DNA of 64,000 bases from Marinobacter salarius (GCF_032922745.1 NZ_CP136693.1:3410001-3474000), one strand, 5' to 3'. Positions 42,398 through 51,704 are shown, numbered from the stretch's first letter. Notes: generated by a model not told the origin, from the letters alone. Translations and numbers: made by a program.

Positions 42398-43465
42398 TCA
42401 GTTATCGTCCTGCTCTCTGACTTTCCCTTCGCGGATGTTTTCCCTGGCTTCCTGAACTTCTTCCCCGTCGGCTTCGGGAACGTCGTGCTCATCCTTACGG
42501 GAGGGACGAAAACACAGGGTTGTCAGTATGGGGAAGTGATCTGATCCGAAAGCCTCCAGGCGGCGGAGCTGTTTGAGGGTGAAATGCTCCGTGGTAAATA
42601 CATGGTCCAGAGGCCAGCGGAGATACCAACGCTCCGCATGGAAGGTATTAAACGTGCCCCGGCCACGCCTCGGGTCCAGCATACCGCTGATACGACAGAA
42701 TAAGCGGGTGGTTCTGGACCAGGCGACATCGTTCAGGTCGCCGGCAACGATGGCGGGGTACCCACCTTTGTCGACCTCCCGCCCTACCAGTAGCAGTTCA
42801 GCATCCCGCCAGAGGGACTCCTCGCTTTCACTCGGCGCAGGCGGACGTGGATGAAGAGCATGAAAGCGTACCCTGTCACCACTGGGCAACTTCAACCAGC
42901 CATGGATGGAGGGGATATCATCCTGGATCAGGTACTTTACTTCCGCCTCCTCCAGAGGCAGTCGGGAGTAGAGGTGCATCCCGTAAAGGTTGTCCTGCGG
43001 TATACGAATGACCGTATGCCAGTCTCCCAACTCGGCATCCAGTTGCTCACCCCACCATTGGTCTGATTCAAGCGTCAGCAGCATATCCGGCTGCCAATCC
43101 CGTACCTGTTGGAGCAGGCCTTCGCTGTTGCGATTGGGGGTGAGTACATTCGCAACCATTAACGTAACGCAGCGATCCGCATTTCCCGGCTCGGCAACCT
43201 GAACCTGCAGGGGCCAGAACCGCGTCCAGGGCAGGATTCGGTACAACTGCAACACCAGTACCAGCCCACAGAGTGCGATCACCCATAACCGTAATTCACC
43301 GTCCCCTAACACCAACGCTGCCACCGCAGTCACGGCAACAAGCGTGGCTATCTGAACACGGGGAAACTCACAGGCACGTACCCACCAGTCGTGAACCCGC
43401 ACTCTTCCGAGTACGGTGACGGCGAAAAGCACCAGTGCTACTACTAATAATGTGTAGGTAATCAA
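42398..43465 (-). CDS. Membrane-anchored endonuclease/exonuclease/phosphatase-family protein
   Basis: 355-residue protein. Two to three N-terminal membrane helices (about 1-85) precede an EEP domain with LMVANVLTPNRN, ALHPRPPAP, AGDLNDVAWS and a C-terminal SDHFPI, matching the metal-binding and catalytic residues of the exonuclease III/sphingomyelinase fold. The domain probably faces the periplasm and could act on a phosphodiester or nucleic acid. The start is TTG with GGAGG six bases upstream. The C-terminal tail is acidic and rich in E/R. Confidence 0.8.
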   Translation of the reverse strand: MITYTLLVVALVLFAVTVLGRVRVHDWWVRACEFPRVQIATLVAVTAVAALVLGDGELRLWVIALCGLVLVLQLYRILPWTRFWPLQVQVAEPGNADRCVTLMVANVLTPNRNSEGLLQQVRDWQPDMLLTLESDQWWGEQLDAELGDWHTVIRIPQDNLYGMHLYSRLPLEEAEVKYLIQDDIPSIHGWLKLPSGDRVRFHALHPRPPAPSESEESLWRDAELLLVGREVDKGGYPAIVAGDLNDVAWSRTTRLFCRISGMLDPRRGRGTFNTFHAERWYLRWPLDHVFTTEHFTLKQLRRLEAFGSDHFPILTTLCFRPSRKDEHDVPEADGEEVQEARENIREGKVREQDDN

Positions 43466-43561
43466 ACGGGCCTCCTGAACGTTGCCGACTTATCAACCTA
43501 CACAACAAAACCAACAGATGCACAGGATCCCTCCCCTGCATCCGCCGGCAAGTTACAACAC

Positions 43562-45775
43562 TTACGACAGATCGAAACGATCAGCGTTCATCACTTTGTT
43601 CCAGGCCGCCACGAAGTCCTTCACAAACTTCTCCTTGGCGTCACTCTGGGCGTACACCTCCGAAATTGCACGAAGCTGGGAATTCGAGCCAAAGATCAGG
43701 TCCACCCGGGTGCCTGTCCACTTAACATCACCGGACTTGCGGTCCCGGCCCTCAAACACGTCCGCATCAGCCGACGTTGGCTTCCACTCGGTGTTGAGGT
43801 CGGTCAGGTTCACGAAGAAGTCGTTCGTGAGCTTGCCCGGCGAGTTAGTCAGCACGCCGTGTTTGGATTGCTTGTAATTGGCACCCAGTACGCGCAGGCC
43901 GCCCACCAGTACCGTCATCTGCGGTGCGCTCAGGTTCAACAACTGCGCCTTGTCGATCAACATTTCCTCGTCGGAAACGGTAAACGCCGCGCGGCGGTAG
44001 TTGCGGAAGCCGTCGGCTTCGGGCTTGAGCCAGTCGAAGGCCTCCACGTCCGTCTGGTCATCAGTGGCATCGGTGCGTCCGGGCGAGAACGGCACGTCGA
44101 TGCTGTGGCCTGCATCCTTGGCGGCTTCCTCGACTGCGGCGTTACCGCCGAGCACGATCAAGTCAGCCAGGGAAACCTTTTTGTTGCCGGACTGGGCATC
44201 GTTAAAGGACTTCTGGATGCCTTCAAGAGCCTGCAGCACCTTAGCCAGTTGCTGTGGCTCGTTTACCTCCCAGTCTTTCTGGGGAGCCAGGCGGATGCGG
44301 GCGCCGTTGGCCCCACCGCGCAGATCGGAGCCACGGAACGTCGACGCGGCAGACCATGCGGTGTAAACCAGCTCGGAGACCGACAGACCCGCTCCCAGGA
44401 TCTTGCTCTTAAGGTCAGCGATGTCCTGGGCATTGATCAGTTCGTGATCGACCGCTGGCACCGGATCCTGCCAGATCAGGTCTTCTGCCGGCACTTCCGG
44501 GCCGAGATAGCGGGCTTTCGGGCCCATATCGCGGTGCGTCAGCTTGAACCAGGCGCGAGCAAAGGCGTCCGCAAACTCTTCCGGGTTCTTATGGAAGTGC
44601 TCGCAGATCTTGCGGTATTCCGGGTCCTGCTTCATCGCCATATCGGCGGTGGACATCATGATTCCCACGCGCTTGGACGGATCTTCCGCATCAGGCGCCA
44701 TGTCTTTCTCGGTCAATCCTTTCGGCCGCCACTGCTGGGCGCCGGCCGGGCTCTTGGTCAGTTCCCACTCGTAGCCAAACAGCACGTCAAAATAGCTCAT
44801 GTCCCACTGGGTGGGGCTGGGCGTCCAGGCGCCCTCGAGACCACTGGTGATGGCATCACGGCCCTTGCCGCTGCCATGGCTGCTCTTCCAGCCCAGGCCC
44901 ATCTCTTCGATCGGCGCTGCTTCCGGTTCTGGACCAACTTTGTCGGGATCACCGGCCCCGTGGGTCTTACCAAAGGTGTGACCGCCAGCGGTCAGGGCTG
45001 CTGTTTCATAGTCATTCATCGCCATCCGAGCAAAGGTCTCGCGAATGTCACGAGCCGATGCCAGCGGGTCCGGGTTCCCATCCGGGCCTTCCGGATTCAC
45101 GTAGATCAAACCCATCTGTACCGCAGCCAGGGGGTTTTCCAGATCGCGATCACCGGAATAACGGCTGTTCGGCTTGTCGCTGGTGGCCAGCCATTCCCTT
45201 TCCGCACCCCAGTAAATGTCTTCCTCGGGCTGGAAAATGTCCTCACGACCACCGGCAAAACCAAAGGTCTTGAAGCCCATGGACTCAAGGGACACGTTGC
45301 CGGTCAGGATAAACAGGTCGGCCCAGGACAGCTTGTTGCCATACTTCTGTTTGACAGGCCATAGCAGGCGGCGGGCCTTGTCCAGGTTGCCATTGTCAGG
45401 CCAGCTGTTGATGGGCGCGAAACGCTGGTTGCCGGTGCCGGCACCACCGCGGCCATCACCGGTTCGATAGGTACCGGCGCTGTGCCATGCCATACGGATC
45501 ATGAACGGACCGTAATGGCCGTAATCCGCGGGCCACCAGTCCTGTGAATCTTTCAATACGGCTTCGATGTCTTTCTTGACCGCAGGCAGGTCAAGTTTCT
45601 TGAATTCTTCGGCGTAGTTGAAGTCTTCCCCCAACGGGTTCGACTTGGGGTTGTGCTGGTGCAAAATACCCAGGTTCAGCTGGTTCGGCCACCAATCGTT
45701 GACACCCGGACCCTCGTCCTGCAGCTTTGTGCGGGCCCCGTGCATAACCGGGCATTTACCTTCGTTTCCGCTCAT
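43562..45775 (-). CDS. katG: Catalase-peroxidase KatG
   Basis: 737-residue bifunctional heme enzyme that removes hydrogen peroxide and peroxidises small substrates. The distal pocket is MIRMAWHSAGTYR (Arg, Trp, His), the proximal histidine lies in TAGGHTFGKTHG, and the sequence YVNPEGP with the Trp-Tyr-Met adduct residues is intact, so catalase activity is expected. The second, heme-less repeat is complete. The start at 45775 follows GGAGAGAGTGAT; the frame upstream adds nine unrelated residues. No oxidative-stress regulator gene is adjacent. A 284-base AT-rich promoter region separates it from the divergent aldolase. Confidence 0.95.
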   Translation of the reverse strand: MSGNEGKCPVMHGARTKLQDEGPGVNDWWPNQLNLGILHQHNPKSNPLGEDFNYAEEFKKLDLPAVKKDIEAVLKDSQDWWPADYGHYGPFMIRMAWHSAGTYRTGDGRGGAGTGNQRFAPINSWPDNGNLDKARRLLWPVKQKYGNKLSWADLFILTGNVSLESMGFKTFGFAGGREDIFQPEEDIYWGAEREWLATSDKPNSRYSGDRDLENPLAAVQMGLIYVNPEGPDGNPDPLASARDIRETFARMAMNDYETAALTAGGHTFGKTHGAGDPDKVGPEPEAAPIEEMGLGWKSSHGSGKGRDAITSGLEGAWTPSPTQWDMSYFDVLFGYEWELTKSPAGAQQWRPKGLTEKDMAPDAEDPSKRVGIMMSTADMAMKQDPEYRKICEHFHKNPEEFADAFARAWFKLTHRDMGPKARYLGPEVPAEDLIWQDPVPAVDHELINAQDIADLKSKILGAGLSVSELVYTAWSAASTFRGSDLRGGANGARIRLAPQKDWEVNEPQQLAKVLQALEGIQKSFNDAQSGNKKVSLADLIVLGGNAAVEEAAKDAGHSIDVPFSPGRTDATDDQTDVEAFDWLKPEADGFRNYRRAAFTVSDEEMLIDKAQLLNLSAPQMTVLVGGLRVLGANYKQSKHGVLTNSPGKLTNDFFVNLTDLNTEWKPTSADADVFEGRDRKSGDVKWTGTRVDLIFGSNSQLRAISEVYAQSDAKEKFVKDFVAAWNKVMNADRFDLS

Positions 45776-46059
45776 ATCACTCTCTCCGTGGGTTGCTACC
45801 ATCTATTTCACTGTTTCATTGATCGTTGTTGCACTGACAAACTGAACCAATCAGCTACCAATCTAGTCAATGTACTCCCATTTTTCACTATTAGTTCAGG
45901 TTGTTTTTTCGTACCAATGTCATAGTTTTTGTTTATCACTATATCTCCCGCGAGTTACCGGTTGATAACTGTGATCTGCTTGCTGAAGATCTATACTGAA
46001 CACTCGGGGTTTGAAACCAGAGTTTTAAACGTTCACTGGCATAGCGACGGGAGTTTTGG

Positions 46060-47076
46060 ATGAACACTCAGGAACAGCTTGAAAGCACCATCCGTGAACT
46101 GGTCTGCGAAGGTAAGGGCATTCTGGCGGCGGACGAGAGCAACCCAACCATCGCCAAACGGTTCAAGGCGGTTGGTGTGGAATCCACCGAAGAAAACCGA
46201 CGACACTACCGCAACCTGATTCTCGCTGCGCCGGGGCTGGGAGAGTACGTCAGTGGTGTGATCCTGTTCGAGGAAACCCTGCGACAGCACGCGGACGATG
46301 GCGCCAGCCTACCCTCTGTGGCGGCAAAACAGGGCATTGTGCCCGGCATTAAGGTGGATAAGGGCAAGGGCCCGATGATTAATGCACCCGGTGATGAGAT
46401 TACCGAGGGCCTGGATGGGCTAGCCCAACGGCTTGAAGACTACAAACAACTCGGTGCGCGGTTTGCCAAGTGGCGGAACGTTTACCACATCACCGATACC
46501 AACCCCAGTCGCGCTGCCATCGAGGCAAATGCCGAGGTCTTGGCACGCTATGCCGCCATCTGCCAGTCCTGCGGCGTGGTGCCCATTGTGGAACCGGAAG
46601 TGCTGATCGATGGCGACCATAGCATCGAGCGAAGCGCGGAGGTGAACGAGGCCGTTATCAACGAGGTATTTCAGGCCCTGCGACGCCATCGTGTTGAGCT
46701 TGAGACCATGATCCTCAAACCCAGCATGGTGACGCCTGGCAACGCCAATGGCCAGAAGGCAAGCCCAGAGGACGTGGCAAAACACACCTTGGGAGTGTTC
46801 CGGCGTGTGGTGCCGGCAGCGGTGCCTGGTATCAACTTCCTGTCCGGTGGCCAGACCCCGGCGGAAGCGACCCTGAACCTGAACGCCATGAACAGCGGCC
46901 CGGACCTGCCATGGACACTCAGCTTTTCCTACGGGCGGGCACTGCAGGAGCCGGCCCAGAAAGCCTGGGCGGGTATTTCCTCCAACCGCGAAGCTGCTCA
47001 GGCCGCAATGGTTAAACGTGCCAAGTTGAACAGCCTGGCCACTCTGGGGCAATACTCATCAGAAATGGAAGGCTGA
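46060..47076 (+). CDS. Class I fructose-bisphosphate aldolase
   Basis: 338-residue Schiff-base aldolase that splits fructose 1,6-bisphosphate to dihydroxyacetone phosphate and glyceraldehyde 3-phosphate. Family marks are GKGILAADESNPTI, the lysine in ETMILKPSMVTPG that forms the Schiff base, and the phosphate-site region GINFLSGGQTPAEA. It resembles the eukaryote-type class I enzymes found in some marine gammaproteobacteria rather than E. coli FbaB. Its stop codon lies inside a terminator hairpin. It is divergent from katG across 284 bases. Confidence 0.9.
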   Translation: MNTQEQLESTIRELVCEGKGILAADESNPTIAKRFKAVGVESTEENRRHYRNLILAAPGLGEYVSGVILFEETLRQHADDGASLPSVAAKQGIVPGIKVDKGKGPMINAPGDEITEGLDGLAQRLEDYKQLGARFAKWRNVYHITDTNPSRAAIEANAEVLARYAAICQSCGVVPIVEPEVLIDGDHSIERSAEVNEAVINEVFQALRRHRVELETMILKPSMVTPGNANGQKASPEDVAKHTLGVFRRVVPAAVPGINFLSGGQTPAEATLNLNAMNSGPDLPWTLSFSYGRALQEPAQKAWAGISSNREAAQAAMVKRAKLNSLATLGQYSSEMEG

Positions 47077-47099
47077 CCACTACGGCCAGCCTTCCTTTC
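47067..47099. terminator. Shared terminator at the aldolase 3' end
   Basis: Perfect stem GGAAGGCTG (47067-47075) / CAGCCTTCC (47087-47095), overlapping the aldolase stop codon and ending three bases from the stop of the convergent metallo-hydrolase. A short TTT follows on the plus side. It probably ends transcripts from both directions. Confidence 0.7.
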
Positions 47100-48063
47100 A
47101 ACAACCGTCGGTGCAATGGGCAGTACCATCAAAGCTCATGGTTTTGCCACTAAGAGGAACGTGAACGGGCATTGAGGACAGGCTGATGAACTGTTTGGTG
47201 CGCGTTCCGTCCCGGACAATGCCCTCCTTCGTGGCAGCCTCATTGGCGTGGGATGCGATCACCGCGTTTGGCTTGATCAGGTCATTCACCACGTAGGCCG
47301 CCTCTTCTGGGCCCGTGGTGTAGGTGTCACCGATGTTGAGAACCGCAAGACTGGCGCCGTAGTGGTCTTTGACAACCAGTTTCTGCTCAGCGGTGATACC
47401 GGTATCGCCGGACAGGTACACCACCAGGCCATTGGTGAACGTAAGGACGTAGCCGGTGGGCGGCCCAACACTGGCGCCAACGCCCGCCGCTTTCAGGTAT
47501 TCCGCCAGCGGGCCGGTGAGGAAGCTCGGCGACAGGCCATTGCTGTGCACCGCAGGCACGGTTGTGATGACCACACCGCCCACCACCCGTTCAGCCCCGA
47601 ACCTCACCAGCAGTGAATCCTCTGGATTACCCTCAACGCTTTTGAGCTTGCTGGCGAAAAACGCCGGCATTTCGCTACCCGTTACGATCTTTGCCTTCTT
47701 GGCGGCGGTGATGTTCACGGAATTGGACTCGGGAAGCACCACCTCCGGAACCTCCGGCCCACCACAGCTACCCTGATTGACGTCGCGGATATGGCGATCC
47801 CCCACATGGTCGCCATGAACGTGGGATACCAGCACCACATCAATGTTGCCTAATCGCGGATCATCAGCACCCGCAACGGTTCGACCGGCGTCATAGAGAA
47901 TACGGGTGCCATTGGGGTCTTCAAAGATGAGCGCCCGGTCCATGGCGCAGAATTCGCCGTCATGGCTCCCAAGCGGGGTAACGTTAACTGTGTCGGCAGC
48001 GGCCGACAGCGATACGGCGCTTGCCAGAAAGGCAGCAACCAGGCTCTTGCAGGCGTTGTTCAT
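47098..48063 (-). CDS. Exported metallo-beta-lactamase-fold hydrolase
   Basis: 321-residue protein with a Sec signal peptide (ending ...SLSAAADT) and the MBL zinc motif HVHGDHVGD (H81, H83, D85, H86); further ligands are in VPAVHSNG, SGDTGI and ASHANE. MBL hydrolases act on many ester or amide bonds; no family-specific feature tells which. The ATG follows GAGGGAGAT. It lies 109 bases after dusC on the same strand, probably from its own promoter. Confidence 0.85.
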   Translation of the reverse strand: MNNACKSLVAAFLASAVSLSAAADTVNVTPLGSHDGEFCAMDRALIFEDPNGTRILYDAGRTVAGADDPRLGNIDVVLVSHVHGDHVGDRHIRDVNQGSCGGPEVPEVVLPESNSVNITAAKKAKIVTGSEMPAFFASKLKSVEGNPEDSLLVRFGAERVVGGVVITTVPAVHSNGLSPSFLTGPLAEYLKAAGVGASVGPPTGYVLTFTNGLVVYLSGDTGITAEQKLVVKDHYGASLAVLNIGDTYTTGPEEAAYVVNDLIKPNAVIASHANEAATKEGIVRDGTRTKQFISLSSMPVHVPLSGKTMSFDGTAHCTDGC

Positions 48064-48172
48064 ATCTCCCTCTCCACGGTTTTTGGCGGTACCATAACCA
48101 ATACGATGGATGCGTCACTTCATAGCAGTGTAGCTGGAGAATGGAATTCCGGAGTGGTGAACGTGAACAGAT

Positions 48173-49138
48173 CTATGCAGCTTCAGTAACCGGGACGGGC
48201 TGTCGCAGGCAAGCCAGCATGGGGGCCACGTCACGGATTTTTCTGGCTTCGGGCCACAGCCACTGGGCCTCCGCGTAGCCGCCACGCAGATAGTTCAGCC
48301 ATTGTTTGATTCGGCCGGTCACAAACCTGTCTTCAAGGCGGTCCTGCAGCGCAACGGCGTAGCCTTCTACCAGCCTGACCACCTCGGGCCAGGTCATATC
48401 CGCCACCGATTCCTTGAGTTGGCTGGCACGAATCCGCCTTGCCAGATCCGGCCGGGCGATCAGCCCACGACCGATCATCACATCGTCACAGCCGGAGACC
48501 TCACGGCAGCGCCAGTAATCCGCCACGGTCCAGATCTCGCCGTTGGCGATCACATGGGCATTAACCGCTTCCCTGACCCGGGCCACATCTTCCCAGTAAG
48601 CCGGTGGCTTGTAGCCATCCACCTTGCTGCGGGCGTGAACCACGATCTCGGACGCGCCGGCCGCTTCCAGCGCCTGGCCACAGGCAACGCCCATGGAACG
48701 GTCATCGTACCCCAGACGCATTTTCGCGGTCACCGGCACATGAGCAGGCACGGCGGCACGAACCGCTTCCGTAATCTGTTGCATCAATTCGGGCTCGCGC
48801 ATGAGCACGCAGCCGCCCTTGTGTTTATTGACTGTTTTGGCGGGGCAACCGAAATTGATATCAACCTGTGTGGCGCCCAGCTCCACCGCCTTGGCGCCAT
48901 GCCGGCCCATCTGGACGGGGTCTGAGCCCAGCAGTTGAACGGCCACCGGTACGCCAACCTGGGTTTCGCAGCCATTGTGCAGTTCCGGGGCGTATTTGTA
49001 GAAAATACGGGGCGGTAGCATGCCCTGAGTCACGCGAATAAATTCCGTTACGCACCGGTCGATGCCACCAACGGCTGTCAGTGTCTCTCGAATGGGTGCA
49101 TCAACCAGCCCTTCCATTGGGGCAAGGATTATTCGCAT
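48173..49138 (-). CDS. dusC: tRNA-dihydrouridine(16) synthase DusC
   Basis: 321-residue FMN flavoenzyme that reduces uridine-16 in the D-loop of tRNA with NADPH. Family marks are the flavin-binding LAPMEGLVDAPIR, INFGCPAKTVNKHKGG with the catalytic cysteine, and the DusC-type stretch VVHARSKVDGYKPPAYWEDV. The C-terminal helical domain that recognises tRNA is present and of usual length. The start ATG has GGAG upstream. It lies 76 bases downstream of the DUF2835 gene on the same strand. Confidence 0.9.
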   Translation of the reverse strand: MRIILAPMEGLVDAPIRETLTAVGGIDRCVTEFIRVTQGMLPPRIFYKYAPELHNGCETQVGVPVAVQLLGSDPVQMGRHGAKAVELGATQVDINFGCPAKTVNKHKGGCVLMREPELMQQITEAVRAAVPAHVPVTAKMRLGYDDRSMGVACGQALEAAGASEIVVHARSKVDGYKPPAYWEDVARVREAVNAHVIANGEIWTVADYWRCREVSGCDDVMIGRGLIARPDLARRIRASQLKESVADMTWPEVVRLVEGYAVALQDRLEDRFVTGRIKQWLNYLRGGYAEAQWLWPEARKIRDVAPMLACLRQPVPVTEAA

Positions 49139-49214
49139 CAGGGCTCCACGAATTGATCAAGGAATAAACGGGTGGGAATTGTAGAGAAGTTTTAGGGACG
49201 TTGGTAGGCCGGAA

Positions 49215-49433
49215 TTACAAGCGTTCCACGCTGACGAACTTACCCTGGTCATCAAACAGGATACGGAAACTGCCCTGTACGCCGTCGCGAAGGTAAAAGC
49301 GGGAGAGAATACGGGCCGGGAAGCGGACGGATCGCCCGTCCCGGGCCGTGGTGTGGACATCCGTCGCCGAGCCCTGATAGAGCTTGATCCACTCATCAGG
49401 GCTGATATCGACGTCCACGATAATCTGCTGCAT
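49215..49433 (-). CDS. DUF2835 family protein
   Basis: 72 residues that match the DUF2835 pattern: IIVDVDISPDEWIKLYQGSA followed by GRSVRFPARILSRFYLRDGVQGSFRILFDD. A single small domain, function unknown. It begins nine bases after the htpG stop, with an internal AAGG before its ATG, and is probably translated from the same message as htpG, which suggests a protein-folding or stress link by position only. Confidence 0.75.
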   Translation of the reverse strand: MQQIIVDVDISPDEWIKLYQGSATDVHTTARDGRSVRFPARILSRFYLRDGVQGSFRILFDDQGKFVSVERL

Positions 49434-49442
49434 CAGGCGGCC

Positions 49443-51335
49443 TTAGTTGGCAAGCTCAAGCAGCAGGCGGTTCAGGCGGCTCACGTACGCGCCCGGGTCC
49501 TGCAGTTGCTCACCACTGGCCAATGTGGCCTGGTCGAGCAATACCGCAGACAGTTCCTTGAAACGGTCCCCGCCCTGTTCGTTCTCAAGGCGCTGAACCA
49601 GCGGGTGCTCTACGTTGATTTCAAAAATCGGCTTGCTGTCGGGTACTTTCTGGCCCGCCGCTTCCATGATTTTCTTCATCTGCGCGCCCATGTCGAAGTC
49701 GCCAACCACCAGGCAGGCCGGTGAATCGGTCAGGCGGTTGGTTACCCGCACTTCCTGAACCCGATCGTCCAGTGCCGTCTTGATGCGCTCCAGCAGGTTT
49801 TTGTGTTCCTCGGCCGCCTCTTCCTTGTGCTTCTTGTCTTCCTCGGTTTCCACTTCGCCAAGGTCGAGATCACCACGGGCAACGTCCTGGAACTGCTTGC
49901 CATCGTACTCGTTCAGGTAGCCCATCATCCACTCATCAATGCGGTCAGAGAGGATCAGCACTTCAATGCCTTTCTTGCGGAACACTTCCAGGTGTGGACT
50001 GCTCTTGGCCGCCATGAAGTTGTCGGCCGTGATGTAGTAGATCTTGCTCTGGCCTTCCTTCATACGGCCGATGTACTCGTCCAGAGACACGGTCTGCGCC
50101 TGCTCACCGGTATGGGTGGACGCAAAGCGCAGCAGGCCGCCGATTTTCTCGCGGTTACTGAAGTCTTCCGCCGGGCCTTCCTTCAGCACAGTGCCAAATT
50201 CATTCCAGAACTTCTGGTACTGCTCCGGCTCTTTCTTGGACAGCTTGGACAGCATATCCAGAACCCGCTTGGTCACTGCTGTACGGATGCTTTCGACGGT
50301 GCTGTCGTTCTGCAGAATCTCGCGGGAAACGTTCAGTGACAGGTCGTTGGAATCAATCACACCCTTGGTGAAGCGCAGGTACAGCGGCAGGAACTGCTCT
50401 GCGTCGTCCATAATGAACACGCGCTGCACGTAAAGCTTCAGGCCACGAGGCGCTTCCCGGTTATACAGGTCAAACGGTGCACGGCCAGGCACATACAGCA
50501 GGCTGGTGTAATCCAGCTTGCCTTCCACCTTGTTGTGGGACCAGGTCAGCGGGTCTTCGAAATCGTGGGCAATGTGCTTGTAGAACTCTTTGTACTCTTC
50601 GTCCTTGATCTCGCTGCGGGACAGGGTCCACAGGGCGGTGGCGTCGTTGACGGTTTCATACTCGCCCTTCTCACCTTCTTCCTCGGATTCGGATTTCATC
50701 AAGACCGGGAAGGAGATGTGATCGGAGTACTTCTTCACCAGGTTGCGCAGACGGAAACCGTCGGCAAATTCCTTGGCGTCATCCTTCAGGTGCAGGACAA
50801 TCTGCGTGCCGCGCTCATTCAGGTCCACGTTCTCGATGGTGAACTGACCATCACCAGCGGACTGCCAGTGAACGCCCTCTTCCACCGGAGCGCCGGCGCG
50901 ACGGGTAAAGACTTCCACGGAATCGGCCACGATGAATGAGGAATAGAAGCCAACACCAAACTGACCGATCAGTTTGCTGTCTTTCTTCTCGTCACCGGAA
51001 AGCTGCTTGAGAAACTCGGCAGTACCGGACTTGGCAATGGTGCCCAGATTCTGGATAACATCGTCCCGGTTCATGCCGATACCGTTGTCGCTCAGCGTGA
51101 CGGTATTCTTTTCTGCATCGAAGTCGAGGCGGATTTTCAGTTCCGGGTCGCCCTCGAACAGGCTGTCGTCTTTCAATGCAGCGAAACGCAGTTTGTCTTC
51201 CGCATCCGACGCATTGGAAATCAACTCACGAAGGAAGATTTCCTTGTTGGAGTACAGGGAGTGGATCATCAGGTTAAGCAGTTGCTTAACTTCGGTCTGA
51301 AAACCCAGGGTCTCTTTTTGCGATTCAACCGTCAT
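49443..51335 (-). CDS. htpG: Molecular chaperone HtpG (Hsp90)
   Basis: 630-residue bacterial Hsp90. The N-terminal ATPase motifs are ELISNASDAEDK (N-box), LSDNGIGM and IGQFGVGFYSSF; a middle domain with the catalytic-arginine loop and a C-terminal dimer domain follow. It folds or maintains proteins with DnaK, especially under heat stress. The start at 51335 follows AGGAGA; an in-frame extension to 51509 passes through a hairpin repeat and is not translated as HtpG. A sigma-32-type promoter lies about 330 bases upstream, leaving a leader of about 315 bases with two long inverted repeats. Confidence 0.95.
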   Translation of the reverse strand: MTVESQKETLGFQTEVKQLLNLMIHSLYSNKEIFLRELISNASDAEDKLRFAALKDDSLFEGDPELKIRLDFDAEKNTVTLSDNGIGMNRDDVIQNLGTIAKSGTAEFLKQLSGDEKKDSKLIGQFGVGFYSSFIVADSVEVFTRRAGAPVEEGVHWQSAGDGQFTIENVDLNERGTQIVLHLKDDAKEFADGFRLRNLVKKYSDHISFPVLMKSESEEEGEKGEYETVNDATALWTLSRSEIKDEEYKEFYKHIAHDFEDPLTWSHNKVEGKLDYTSLLYVPGRAPFDLYNREAPRGLKLYVQRVFIMDDAEQFLPLYLRFTKGVIDSNDLSLNVSREILQNDSTVESIRTAVTKRVLDMLSKLSKKEPEQYQKFWNEFGTVLKEGPAEDFSNREKIGGLLRFASTHTGEQAQTVSLDEYIGRMKEGQSKIYYITADNFMAAKSSPHLEVFRKKGIEVLILSDRIDEWMMGYLNEYDGKQFQDVARGDLDLGEVETEEDKKHKEEAAEEHKNLLERIKTALDDRVQEVRVTNRLTDSPACLVVGDFDMGAQMKKIMEAAGQKVPDSKPIFEINVEHPLVQRLENEQGGDRFKELSAVLLDQATLASGEQLQDPGAYVSRLNRLLLELAN

Positions 51336-51378
51336 GGCTTGTTTTGTCTCCTGCTGTGTAGGTTCGGAGGAGTGGTGC

Positions 51379-51472
51379 GGCTGGGTAAACTTTTCCAAAA
51401 CACGCTGTGAATACATCCATGTACGCTCCGCCATCCATGGCTCCGCAGGGTTTTGGAAAAGTTTACCCAGCC
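51379..51472 (-). repeat. Hairpin repeat 1 of the GGAGCCATGGATGG family, in the htpG leader
   Basis: Perfect 23-bp arms (51379-51401 and 51450-51472), starting GGCTGGGTAAACTTTTCC on the plus strand, around a 48-base loop. Read on the minus (htpG) strand, the inner part gives CTGCGGAGCCATGGATGG followed by GTACATGGATGTATTCACAG. It shares the inner core with the second repeat in opposite orientation but has unrelated arms, so the pairing is conserved while the arm sequence is not. Confidence 0.85.
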
Positions 51473-51523
51473 ACCCCACCCAACTGTGGAGTAGTTTCCA
51501 TTTAAGCACCTAGGCCGGCGCGA

Positions 51524-51627
51524 GCAGGTGGGGATGGCTTTCCGAAACCGTGCGGAGCCATGGATGGCGGAGCCCGAGCCGCACAGGGACGTCTCGAGGC
51601 GCGTTTCGGAAAGCCATCCCCACCTGC
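51524..51627 (+). repeat. Hairpin repeat 2 of the GGAGCCATGGATGG family, in the htpG leader
   Basis: Perfect 25-bp arms (51524-51548 and 51603-51627), beginning GCAGGTGGGGATGGCTTTCC, around a 54-base loop. The core after the left arm reads GTGCGGAGCCATGGATGG on the plus strand, the reverse orientation to repeat 1. The loop contains CCGAGCCGCACAGGGACG, not shared with repeat 1. Translated in one frame, both copies give F(Q/R)N(P/R)AEPWMAE, a consequence of the shared core and not evidence for a protein. Confidence 0.85.
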
Positions 51628-51661
51628 TTGCTTGCACCAAAGCCAAGCATGTTGAGATGGG

Positions 51662-51689
51662 AAATGGGGTTCAGAAGGGGTATTTCAAC
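51662..51689 (-). promoter_or_regulatory. Sigma-32-type heat-shock promoter of htpG
   Basis: On the minus strand, -35 GTTGAAA (51689-51683), 13-14 bp, -10 CCCCATTT (51669-51662). This fits the sigma-32 consensus CTTGAA / CCCCAT-T closely. The transcription start would be near 51650, so the htpG leader of about 315 bases contains both hairpin repeats. Confidence 0.7.
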
Positions 51690-51704
51690 CCCGACAAGAT
51701 GAAT

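Larger units (their letters stand above)
51336..51704. other. htpG leader and promoter region
   Basis: 369 bases between htpG and the thioesterase gene, which ends at 51705 on the same strand. It contains the sigma-32-type promoter (51662-51689) and two large inverted repeats (51379-51472 and 51524-51627), leaving about 44 free bases before the htpG start. No other gene is supported. Confidence 0.7.

Noticed and set aside
43859..45364. 501-codon plus-strand open frame opposite katG
   Set aside because: It covers the middle of katG in antisense, with no ribosome site and no recognisable domain.
51336..51509. N-terminal extension of htpG in frame
   Set aside because: It runs through a hairpin repeat, has no ribosome site, and begins before the conserved Hsp90 N-terminus at 51335.
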